From Argentina anserina (lineage: Eukaryota > Streptophyta > Magnoliopsida > Rosales > Rosaceae), in contig NC_065872.1 in the NCBI RefSeq assembly GCF_933775445.1, positions 13,578,001 through 13,642,000 on the forward strand: a stretch of DNA of 64,000 bases, given 5' to 3'. Positions 48,841 to 59,873 of the stretch are shown one piece after another (the first letter of the stretch is position 1; every line of letters starts with the position of its first letter). The translations under genes were made by a program, and so were the position numbers. The notes below the pieces were generated by a model. The model had not been told where the DNA came from and did no database searches. It saw only the letters and a program-made list of their open reading frames with translations.

Positions 48841-49415
48841 ATACCTCAAGACGACGTCGTTTATAATTAATGTGAATCTAACAACGTCGTATTGGATAAG
48901 GGAAAGGAAAAATAAACACGCAAGATCAGTCCTAGCAAGACTGAAAGTTCAAAACGATCTCAAATGTATTTAGGACTAGGAGAAACTCTATCACAAGATC
49001 TTTAGATGACATGGTTTGCAAAGATTGAAAAGGATCTCCCTAAAATTCTAAAACGATCTTCCCGAGAGCTTGAGACGCCAACCTCATTGGTCTATTTCGC
49101 TTTCTAATTCTATCATGCACCATGATTCAATCTACACGTCTCAACTCTATTTGATCATATTAATCTTTTCCATTATTGTTTTAGTGTTATTTGCTTATGA
49201 TGAAAACATCTTGCTCTGAGATTCAATGTTTAATGATGATGCTTTGTTCGTTTGATTGAATTGATTCAACTATATATGTTTTCGAGTTTACCGGTTTCGT
49301 ATGTGCTATTTTAACATTTAATGCTTATTAAATAATTTTTAGATTAAATCAATTGATTGACATTAAGTTCGTTATAATTTCTTATTATATATATATTGAG
49401 AGAGGATCAAGAGCA

Positions 49416-49741
49416 GACGTCTGCAGTGCACCAAAAGTGCAGAAATTGCCCGTTCTGGCGACCGGCGATGCGCAATGATGGCGGGGATAGTACCCGTCGC
49501 ACTCCCCCCTCCCAGCGCTTGGCTGGAGCTCCATCACCAGTCTACGGCGGCCAGAATCTGCATATTTCCTAAAAACTTGAAATTTCTAGAAATGGGCAGA
49601 TTCCAGCTGCCGTGAGTTGGCGATGGAACTCCGGCCAACACAGACAAGAGCGCTGGGAGAGAGAGTGCGGCGGACATCATTTGCGCCATCGTTGCACTAC
49701 GCCAGTTGCCGGAAATGGCGAATCCGCACCATGCGGACGTC
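49416..49741. repeat. 326-bp GC-rich hairpin, copy 2
   Basis: Same length and arms as the hairpin at 46524-46849, with scattered substitutions, carried along in the duplication. Confidence 0.8.
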
Positions 49742-50152
49742 CGTTCTCTAACCGGCCTATATATATATTCTACTTAATTTTACCTAGACTGATAAAAATT
49801 TCTGGATCCGCCAATGCCAACAATTCCACGTTTGTTGACATGTTCAGGATTTTTGGGTTGAACCAAAATCTCATTTCTTTCTTTTATAATCTAAACATAT
49901 CGAAGATTATTGCTTATGATTGAACTTATGGAAACAAGGGTCTGAGTCATTGGCCCGTTGACTGTAAAATCTAAAAATTCCCAATTTCTCAATAACAAAT
50001 ATGATTCTCAACTTTTGCTGAATGATTCGCTGTGAGGTGGAGGGGAAGAGCTAGGAAACAAGCAAAAGAACTGGGTTGCAGATGTGATTTCCGTTCAAAT
50101 GATTCAGAAGTGGGTGAATTGGGTTTCAGTTCTGAGGGAGATTGTAATGATG

Positions 50153-50210
<58 letters not shown>

Positions 50211-50336
50211 GATGGGAATGATTGGCTGTGGATTCACGAGTGGTGAGTAGTTTCTTTCGGCCGTATGATTAACTTCATTTAAATCCAATGGCTAACGATG
50301 ATGTGTCCCGTTTAATCCCGTCAATACAGTACCGCA

Positions 50337-51164
50337 CTAGGTTGCATGGAATCGGGTGCGGGTACGTGGAAGCGAAGCGTTTGGAAACGCGAAAACGTTT
50401 TTTTTTCAAAAATTAAGGAAGCGGGTGCGTTTTGGAAGCGTCGAAATAATATATGTATATATATATATTATATATTATTTTTATTTTTAAATTATTTTAT
50501 CTAGTATTCAAATAACTTGATAACTATTAATAATTTATTTTCTAAACCATGATTATCTTTGATTATAGCATTATTAAAGCTTCATTTCAAAATTCAAACA
50601 AAAAAATGTACTACATAGTGTGAAGGTGTTGGGCACGTGTAAATTAAAGAGACATCACTAGATGAAATTGATTTAAAAAAAAGGTTCATCTTCTCTCTCT
50701 CTCATTTGGATTTTTTTCATCTTTTCACAAATCACAACTCACCGTCTTCTCTCTCTGTCTCTCTCTCATCTAGATTTTCTTGATATCTCTCCCCAGCTCT
50801 CCCCCTTCTTTCTGACACATACTAGATCGATTGATGTTATTCATCTTTAATCGCTTAACGAAATTGAAAGAAAATGAGATGACAAGAATAGTCTCAATAC
50901 ATTGATTGATGAAATAGAGGTAGGGAATGAATCGCGCTTCCAATTTCGAAGTCAACGCTTCCACTGCGCTTCCAATTCGGAAGTCAATGCTTCCGCCGCG
51001 CTTCCATTTCGGAAGCCAACGCTTCCGCCGCGCTCCCAAACCCACCTTTTCCGGAATCGCGCTTCCGTCGCGTTTCCCCGCGCTTCCGAGCGCTTCCGCT
51101 CCCGCTCCCGCTTCCGCTTCCGAAGCGGGAATCGGTCGTCCAACCAAGCTTCCGTGCTATGTAG
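50337..51164. mobile_element. Non-autonomous hAT element 3, 828 bp
   Basis: Absent from duplication unit 1, so the empty site is visible. Flanking octamers GTACCGCA (50329-50336) and GTCCCGCA (51165-51172) differ at one base. Ends CTAGGTTGCATGGAA and, inverted, CTACATAGCACGGAAG. Subterminal GGAAGCG words are direct at the left and inverted (CGCTTCC) in about fifteen copies at the right. No transposase; open frames in it are repeat translations. Confidence 0.85.
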
Positions 51165-51463
51165 GTCCCGCATGTGAGCGGGCCTGGGGTCATGCAAATT
51201 GAAGGCTATGTACTTAATTCAATGAGTGGTTAGACTGCTTACTTAAAGTTGGTATTAACTATTAGGAGTGCCAAATTAAGACCCAACTTTCACCACATCA
51301 TAACAAACTCAGTCAAATTACTGAATCCTTGCATGCAGTAATTTGTGGACAAATAATGGATGGCCATTGATTTTATTATTGTTCATAACTTGATATACAA
51401 AGAATAATATAACATACAAAGAATGATACATGTCATCGAGCTGTGCAATTCGTCAAATCTGCA

Positions 51464-51873
51464 TGTAATAACCCGATTTTTTTCGGAACGATTATTGGAT
51501 TGTTTTTAAATTTATAAGTTTATGAAATTCATTAAACGTGTTTGTGTCGCTTTGCAACGTCAGAAATCGAAAATAGAAACGTTATCAGGACTTCGATTTA
51601 GAAAAAAACGTTACGTTTCCGCGACGTGAGAATTGACTTTTATTCTGTCGCTCGGTTGTGAAAACTTCCTTCATGAAACTTGTAGAGCTCGTCAATACGA
51701 GTTCGTGGACACATCACGCGTTCGAATCGGACGTCAGACGTGAAAGTTATTAACGTCGAAAGTTAGTTTCCGCTTTTAGAAACGAGTATAAAAAGAACAT
51801 TTTTCAGATTAGGATTTCCATTTTTAGAAACCCTTCTCTCTCCTCACCCGCCTCCCTCACCTTCTCTCTCCCC

Positions 51874-51911
<38 letters not shown>

Positions 51912-53910
51912 TCAGAAAACTCACGCTGGCGATCTCCTCCCTCCGGACGTCCGTGACTCTCACCGCCGGCCCAGGAAGCATCGTGCGACCCTCCGAGACC
52001 TCCTCGCGCCGCCGTGAGCCTTCATGCTCCAATCCGAGACCGCGAGTTCCATCGCCACAGTCGAGCTCCATCTCCGGCCATCTCCGGTGGTTCTCGAGCT
52101 TTGTCGAGGTAAGGGTTTTGCTTGTTTGATGGATTGGTGTGGTTTTTTGTCTATTTGGTGGCGTTTTGGTAGTGGATCAGAGGGGGAGAAGCGGAGGAGG
52201 AGGGGGGAGATTCCGTCGCCTTAGGCGGCGCGTGTGGGTGCGTGGAGGAGGTAGGAGGCCGTGGAGGAGAAGAGGAAGGAAGAAGGGAAGGTTTTGGGGC
52301 GGCGGTGGCGTGCTACGCGCCGGTTTTAGAATCGGCGCGTGGGCCCCATGCGCGGTCGCCGGAGGTGGCGCGTGTACCCAACGCGCCGCCACATGCCGTA
52401 GTGCGTGAATAGTGTTTTCGAAACAGTAAATTTGTAAAATTTATTTTTACGTGCAGTAAATGTAAAAGTGATTTACGTACGGTAAATGTAAATTACATTC
52501 AATAAATGTAAAAGTAATTTCAGAAGGGTAAATTAGTAATTATTATTTACTGAGACAGTATTTACATTTGAATAGTATGCATACGTACAAAAATACGTAA
52601 ATAGTATCTACTCGTACAGAAATATATAATTAATATATATTTGTACAGTAATACATGAATAGTAAATACGTAAAAAACCAGAAATTTACTGGACAGTAAA
52701 ATATTATTACCGCTTCAGCATTTATGGTTTTACGTAACGATTCTAAATCCACTTTTTATCTTTTCAAGGTGATCGATACTTCAAGTAAATGATTTACTTT
52801 TGGAATCGTGGAAACTACGGTCGAGATTATAAGGTGAGTAAAATCTCATAATGACGAATCTACCCTTGCGGTGATTCAAGAATATGCTATTGTTTTAAGA
52901 ATGAACTATGATATGTATTTGATATAATGAATTGTATATGTGTATAAATGGTAAATATGTACATATATATAGTTTGCTATATTATATACTATCGTAATTT
53001 CCATTGTGAATAAGTTCATATTGGTGTTGAGATTTATATCTTGAGCATGTTGCTTTGATTTGTACAATATAATGTGATGATTTTTGTATGTGTTTTAACA
53101 TGGAGTTTGTTAAAATATTTTTGTCTTCGCACGTGTTTTTGTCTTCGGACGTGATTTTGTCTTCGGACGTGTTGGCATGTCAGAACCTAGCCTTTGGCTG
53201 GGTGAAAGTTATGATACAGTTAGAGCTCTAGTCTGTCTGCCGGGGTACTGCATAAGAGGTAACAAATGGGTTATCAGCTTTGAGGACCCATATTTTTAAT
53301 ATTGGATAACAGGTGGTTGTCCAATGTCGGCAACGTACTATATGAGGGGTAACAGAGGTGTACCATCGCTCATGAGTACCCGTATTATAAATGCATTTGG
53401 GTAAACAGAGAGGTTACCCAACTACTCATGAGCATGTATATTTTCACATTATTCGACAACCAGATGGGCATTCTAATGAGACATGAGTGCATTTATAATT
53501 GACATTTTGTGGATTTTCGTATATACTCTTATGCGAGTTGTATTTGTCGTTTTTACTCATACGAGCTGCAAAGCTTACTGGGTTTGTGTTTACAATCCCG
53601 ATGCACCTATTCGATGGTGTAGGGGATAATTCCGCAGGTGTGGATTAGCGGAACTTGACAGACCACTCAGAGGACTTGAAGTGATTTATTTTCAACTTGT
53701 GGTGAGGATTGTGTGAGGATTTATACATTTCTATATGTTATAATGTCGAATTATAGATTTGGTTTGTAATAATCGTTTTGACTGAGTTGTATTTTGAACT
53801 CAGAAATGATTCGTTGTGACATTAAAATAATTTCGATTTATTGAGATTGTTAGAGTTTTTCATGACTTCGAAATTTGAGTTTCATACTCGAAAAATTTGG
53901 GGTCGTGACA
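51464..53910 (+). mobile_element. Long solo LTR, copy D, complete with perfect TSD
   Basis: 2447 bp, TGTAATAACCCG to GGGGTCGTGACA, flanked by CTGCA on both sides (51459-51463 and 53911-53915). It has TATA at about 51787, a (CT)n leader at 51875-51908, a GAGGTAAG donor-like site near 52108 and the minisatellite at 53235-53490. It defines the true ends of the LTR family (copies A-E). Confidence 0.9.
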
Positions 53911-54086
53911 CTGCATAACATGTAATACAAGACTTGAAGTAGCCCATCCTAACAGTTGTAATATGCATCTGCACGTAGATATATGTACAAGTACTATCTA
54001 CTCCGTCTCTGATTCCCTCTTGAACTTGTCAAACAACTGCTTGTTTTCACAGTGCCAACACTCGTTCCATCAACATTGGTACAATA

Positions 54087-55037
54087 GGCAAAATTGACAA
54101 AATACACTCCAAACTTGCCTAAAATTGTCAATTTGCACCCTAAACTTGTATTTGAGTCAATTTACCTCCTAAATTTGGTAAAAATTGCCGATTTGCACCC
54201 TATCCGTTAAATTTAACTGTTTTCATCCAATTTTGCGTCAAATGTCATGCACATGAGGGGTAATGTTGTCATTTTCTATTTATATTTTTCTTAAAAACAA
54301 ATACAAATATTCTTTAAAAGGAGGATTATTTTTTAATCAAATTATTTATTTACATCTTTTTTCTACATACTTAACCCTACTTCGAATTATATATTCAACA
54401 TACCCACCCATTCAAATATAGTGTGTTGTGTATATATATATATATGTACACATTGTTGGAGGAGGATCGAAACGAGAATAATAACGACGTAATGGAACAA
54501 AACGTAACCATTTAATTATTGATAATGGGGCCTATATATAGGCATTACATAACTACAATCCCTTAGGATTCGGAGTCATAATCTATTACAGAGATGCGAA
54601 TCTATCTCTAACAGGAAACCTAATAAGGCAAAGACACACACAATGATAGAATAGTAATTCTACCAGAACACACATTTATTTTTAATTTTCAATGTATTTA
54701 TTTATATTTTTCTAATATTTTTTAACATACTATATCACGTAAAATAATAAATATATAAATCAATAACATGTTTCGAAAAAAAATTGTAACAAGTGTTCAT
54801 CTTAAGTAATTTTATTAATTTATTTCATTATTAAATATGAATAAATATATAATGACAATATTGTCCCTCAAATGCATGACATGTGACTTAAAATTGGATG
54901 GAAAACATTAAATTTAACGGATATGATGCAAATCGGCAATTTTTACCAAGTTTAGGAGGTAAATTGACTTAAATGCAAATTCAGGGTACAAATTGACAAT
55001 TATGACCAAGTTTAGGGTGCAAATCGGCCTTTTTGCC
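54087..55037. mobile_element. MULE-type MITE with long inverted ends, 951 bp
   Basis: Perfect 9-bp TSD GGTACAATA at 54078-54086 and 55038-55046, within polygalacturonase coding sequence. Inverted arms of about 200 bp (AAATTGCCGATTTGCA, AAATTTAACGG, ATGTCATGC words) start GGCAAAA. The core is AT-rich and holds a small solo LTR. Confidence 0.9.
54454..54670 (+). mobile_element. Small solo LTR (217 bp) nested in the MULE-MITE
   Basis: Starts TGTTGGAGGAGGATCG and ends CTACCAGAACA. Flanked by CACAT on both sides (54449-54453 and 54671-54675). It has a TATATATAGG box near 54532. The size suits a TRIM or short copia LTR. Confidence 0.8.
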
Positions 55038-55142
55038 GGTACAATATGACTGAACCACCTGCTTCCGGCAAGTCAAATTCACGTTTTCGATTCTTACTCC
55101 GTTGCATGGATTTGCTGTACTACAATCAAGTTTTATTGCGAC

Positions 55143-55929
55143 TAGGGCTGGACTTTTTGACACCGAAAAAACTGAAACCGGCAATAACCGAACCGCCCCG
55201 AAATCGAAAAACCGGAACCGAACGGAATCACCGCGTCGGTGTCGGAAACCAAACTGAACCGAGTAATTGGTGCCGGTTATCGGTTTCATGCTTTTAAAAA
55301 ACCGGTGGAAACCGAATCGAACCGAGAATTGACATTTAAGGTTATAACTTGTATTTGATGAACATATGTAATCGATTGGGTGCTTATGTAAAACATAAAT
55401 TTGGTAATAAATATATACATGTATAGATATGTGATTTTGTACAAGGTAATATATGATTTTGATTTTTGTATGTGTACAATTATGCATGCAGAGATCTAAT
55501 GTAATGTTTTTGGGTTTTGTCAACTAGCCCTCATGTTAAGACAAGTCTGAACATCCGGTGATGAAACTCATGGGGTTTAATGTTTATTTTGGTTAACTTG
55601 TTGTGTTTTAGCAAAACACTATTTTTGTTTACTTAATATTTGAGTTTTTGATATTTGGTGAATATAACTTAATTAAAGTATTGAACTTGTAGCTTACTCC
55701 TTCACTTTTAATCTTTTTATTTTCACTAGTCAAGTATGAAATGTCAATAAGGATATTAGGTTTTGTAACCGAAACAAAACCGAAACCGAACCGAATTATA
55801 GGTTAACCGAAACCGCGGTTTCTATGTATATTTTTCGGTTTCGGTTTTGGAAAACATGAAACCGAAAATTCGGTGTCGGTTTTCGGTTAGTGCTCATAAA
55901 CCGAACCGTTGGCACCGAGTCCAGCCCTA
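55143..55929. mobile_element. Non-autonomous hAT element 4, 787 bp
   Basis: Ends TAGGGCTGGACT in both inverted orientations. Flanking octamers ATTGCGAC and ATTGCGAT differ at one base. Subterminal ACCGAAAC and CGGTTTTCGG words crowd both ends. It interrupts polygalacturonase coding between SATAIAI and KLDCST. Confidence 0.9.
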
Positions 55930-56146
55930 ATTGCGATTGCTGTTGCTGATGTCCCTCGAATGTTCTGGTACAGTACATCGCTAACTTTGACACTTGATGC
56001 TTATTGATATATGAAGGCAATGTGCTTCAGTTCTCATGTCGTTGAATTTCCAGCAAAGTTAGAGATTGGGGCATAATCGAGTTCATTAGTTTCTTACCAG
56101 ACCAGGACAGTTGAGGATGTGTGGAGTTGTGGACAGTAATTTTGAT

Positions 56147-56515
56147 CGATTATAATGGGGTTTTGGACATTAATCATCTCGACATCAATAAATCGAACAC
56201 CTTGGACAAAGCCAGTGTTGGGTCTTGCCCAAGATTTGATCCTCAGACCATTTGTGGTGCCCTTAAAAGTCGCAGTTTTGAGTGTTACATTTTCGACTCC
56301 TTCCTCTTCCAAGTCTTTGGCCGATTATAATGGGGTTTTGGACATTAATCATCTCGACATCAATAAATCGAACACCTTGGACAAAGCCAGTGTTGGGTCT
56401 TGCCCAAGATTTGATCCTCAGACCATTTGTGGTGCCCTTAAAAGTCGCAGTTTTGAGTGTTACATTTTCGACTCCTTCCTCTTCCAAGTCTTTGGCCAGG
56501 CTCCCAATGCTGTAT
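56147..56515 (-). repeat. 185-bp tandem duplication inside a polygalacturonase exon
   Basis: 56147-56331 is repeated from 56332. Both copies encode the stretch from DLEEEGVENVTLKTATFKG through RIKSWARP to NVQNPIII. The copies look identical over about 170 bp, so the event is recent. The unit is not a multiple of three and shifts the frame. Confidence 0.9.
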
Positions 56516-56540
56516 TCACCAGAGACACGCAAATAACAAA

Positions 56541-56760
56541 TTGTTCCCCTCAGTCGGAATAGGGGGGTAAATTCCTTCCCTTAGAACCGTACTTGAGAGT
56601 TTCCGACCTCATACGGCTCAGCGGTAAAATTCTTTTGATGTAATTTATCGTATCTAAATGATAGAGATTTCTCATAGATATATCGCGATACTTTTTTTTC
56701 TTGAATTATCCAAAAGAAAGAGATTAATTACATGAGTTTCAAACTAAAATTTTTGTTAAT
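56541..56760 (-). other. Organelle-like group II intron fragment inside a polygalacturonase intron
   Basis: The minus strand at about 56622-56583 reads GAGCCGTATGAGG, then a GGAAAC loop, then AAGTACGGTTCT, the form of group II intron domain V. A domain-VI-like segment follows. The AT-rich sequence upstream looks like plastid or mitochondrial intron. The source gene is not identified. It lies within the 426-bp spliceosomal intron 56945-56520. Confidence 0.55.
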
Positions 56761-57123
56761 AATAAGTTTTATCTTTTCTCCCACCTTCAGAAGAATAAAC
56801 CAACATTAACAGTAAGGACTTAATCATTCACTCTCAAAAACTCATTAAGAACCTAAATTCCATCCCTTAAGACTTCGGAGAAATCAACTTCAATGAATAT
56901 GAACATATTATCTTCATGTCTACACATGCAGACATTTTTACCTACCAAATGCCATGGCCAGATCCGCAAAATATACGTTCAATCCAAAAGTCCTTGGTGC
57001 CGGGGCCAATGGAGACACAATCGTCCCTGATTTTGATGGAGGTGTCGATGATTGCTACATTTTGCAGAATTGGACGTGGATGCCATCGGTGTTTGGGCTA
57101 TTGCCATTGGCGATTACTCTGAC

Positions 57124-59873
57124 TAGGGCTCGGCCCATGAGTGACGGGCCCGGGCCGGGTCTCAATAAATTTAAATAATTGGCGGGCCGGGCCGGGTATT
57201 TTCAAAAATACGAAGATCCAAGCCCGCCTACCTAAGGCGGGCCTTGCTTTAGGGACTGTGTAAAAATTTCATCCAATTCGGACCTCGTTTAACCGTCGGA
57301 ATTTTCGTTCAACAAAAAAAAAGGCGTTTTCACATAATAAAATCCCATTAACCGGGACTTTGCCAAATGGTTTTCTCGTTGCGACAACGCACGATCGGTG
57401 AAAAAAATTAGGTGATTTCAAATATGTAAACAAATTTCCACATTCGCATCTTGGTAATTTGTCATCCGTTATGGCATATTAGTGTTGTTTTTGGTTTACC
57501 GGAAATTCCGGCGGTTAAACGAGGACCGAATTAGATGAACTTTTAAAATGATCATTAAATATATATATTGATCACATCGGATGGTGTCGATCGATTCCGA
57601 GAAGTTTCCTTCATATAATCGCTTCATAATGTGATAGTTTTATTATAAACTTAATATAAAAGTTATAATACATTAGTCGACAATTCGGCGATCGACAACT
57701 CTAATTAAAAATATGGTCGATCGACACCAGTAGATGTGATCAGTATATATATTTATGGAACCCGTAAAAATTTCGTCCAATTTGGACATGGTTTGACCGT
57801 TCGTACCAACGGTCAACTAAAGAAGAGGCGTTTTGACATATTTAAACCTCATTGACCGGGGCTTTGCCAAATCGATAGGTAACAAAAATTAGGTGATTTC
57901 AAATATGTAAAAAAATTTCCACATTCGCATCTTAGTAATTTGTTCCCCCTTAGGGCATATTAGTGTTGTTTTTGGTTTACCGGAAATTCCGACGGTTAAA
58001 CGAGTTCCGAATTGCATGAAATTTTAAAATAATCATTAAATATATATATTGATCACATCGGATGGTGTCTATCGATTCCGAGAAGTTTCATTCATATAGT
58101 CGCTTCATAATGTGATAGTTTTATTATAAACCTAATATAAGGTTATAATACATTAGTGGACACTTCGGCGATCGACAACTTAAATTCAAAATATGGTCGA
58201 TCGACACTAGTAGATGTGATCGGTATATATATTTAGGGAACCCGTAACAATTTCGTCCGTTTTGAACATGGTTTGACCGTTCGTACCAACGGTTAACTAA
58301 AAAATAGGCGTTTTGACATATTTAAACCTCATTGACCGGGGCTTTGCCAAATGGTTTTCTCGTTGCGACAACGCACGATCGGTGAAAAAAATTAGGTGAT
58401 TTCAAATATGTAAACAAATTTCCACATTCGCATCTTGGTAATTGGTCCCCCCTTAGGGCATATTAGTATTGTTTTTGGTTTTCCGGAAATTCCGACGGTT
58501 AAACGAGGTCCGAATTGCATGAAATTTTAAAATGATCATTAAATATATATATTGATCACATCGGATGGTGTCGATCGATTCCGAGATGTTTCCTTCATAT
58601 AGTCGCTTTATAATGTGATAGTTTTATTATAAACCTAATATAAGGTTATAATACATTAGTGGACACTTCGGCGATCGACAACTCAAATTCAAAATATGGT
58701 CGATCGACACCAGTAGATATGATCGGTATATATATTTAGGGAACCCGTAAAAATTTCATCCGTTTTGGACATGGTTTGACCGTTCGTACCAACGGTCAAC
58801 TAAAAAAGAGGCGTTTTGACATATTTAAACCTCATTGACCGGGGCTTTGACAAATAGATTTCTTCAGTTCGACCGCGCACGATAGGTAAAAAAAAAGGTG
58901 ATTTCATATATGCAAACGGCTTTTAGCATTCACATATTTGTAATAGGTCCCCCCTTAGGGCATAATAGTGGTGTTTTCGATTTACCAAAAATTCCGACGG
59001 TCAAACGAAGTCCGAATTTGATGAAATTTTTTCAGGGTCACTAAATATATATACCAATCACATCGGCTGGTGTCGATTGATCCCGACAAGTTTCTTTCAT
59101 ATAGTCGCTTCATAATGCGTTAGTTTTAATATAAACCTAATATAAAGGTTATGATACATTAATTGACGTTTCGGCGATCAATAACTCTAGTTCGAAATAT
59201 GGTCGATCGACACCAGTAGATGTGATCGGTATATATATTTAGGGAACCCGTAAAAAGTTTGTCCGTTTTGGATATTGTTTGACCGTTCGTACCTACGGTC
59301 AACAAAGAAAAAGGCGTTTTGACATATTAAAATCCACTTTGACCGGGGCTTTGCCAAATTGGTTTCCTTGGTGCGACCACACATAATCGGTGACAAAAAT
59401 TAGGTGATTTCAGATATGCAAACGACTTTTGGTGTTCGCATTTCGGTAATGGGTCTTCCCTTATGACATATTAGTGTTGTTTTCGGTTTACCGGAAATTC
59501 TGACGGTAAAACGAGTTCCGAATTGGATGAAATTTTTACAGGGTCACTAAATATATATACCGATCATATCTATTAGTGTCGATCAATCCCAAGAAATTTC
59601 CTTAATATAGTTGCTTCATAATGCAATAGTTTTATTCTAAACCTAATAAAATATGTATGTATAATATTTTATTATTTGGCGGGCTTTTACGGGCCGGGCC
59701 TTGCGGGCTTTTGGCGGGCCGGGCCGGATTTCACACCTCTAATTTAAGCCCGACCCTTTACCCACGGATGCGGGCTTTGGCGGGCTTTCTCACGGGCCGG
59801 GCCGGGTAAAAGCCTGTCAGGCTTACGGGCCTCAGCGGGCTTTTCGGGTCCGCGGGCTAAATAATGAGGCCTA
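57124..59873. mobile_element. Non-autonomous hAT element 5, 2750 bp, with internal satellite
   Basis: Perfect 8-bp TSD ACTCTGAC (57116-57123 and 59874-59881) in polygalacturonase coding. Ends TAGGGCTCGGCCC and, inverted, TAGGCCTCATTATTTAGCCC. GGGCCGGGC and GGCGGGC words crowd both ends. The middle is a tandem array (next entry). No transposase. Confidence 0.9.
57250..59640. repeat. About five tandem units of 480-505 bp inside hAT element 5
   Basis: Each unit has a TTTGACCGTTCGTACC word, CATTGACCGGGGCTTTGCC, ATTAGGTGATTTCA, GGAAATTCCGACGGT and GATCACATCGGATGGTGTCG. Landmark words recur near 57758, 58237, 58739 and 59240. The first and last units are more diverged. Confidence 0.85.

Larger units (their letters stand above)
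48841..52544 (+). repeat. Tandem segmental duplication, unit 2 (3704 bp)
   Basis: Same order as unit 1, with an 828-bp hAT insertion plus its TSD accounting for almost all the extra length. The junction at 48840/48841 cuts the LTR and restarts inside the 0.78-kb repeat. Only a few bases of shared sequence (T/A-rich) lie at the break. Confidence 0.9.

Noticed and set aside
50770..51202. Several overlapping ORFs near 51 kb
   Set aside because: Translations of the CGCTTCC subterminal array of hAT element 3; no protein features.
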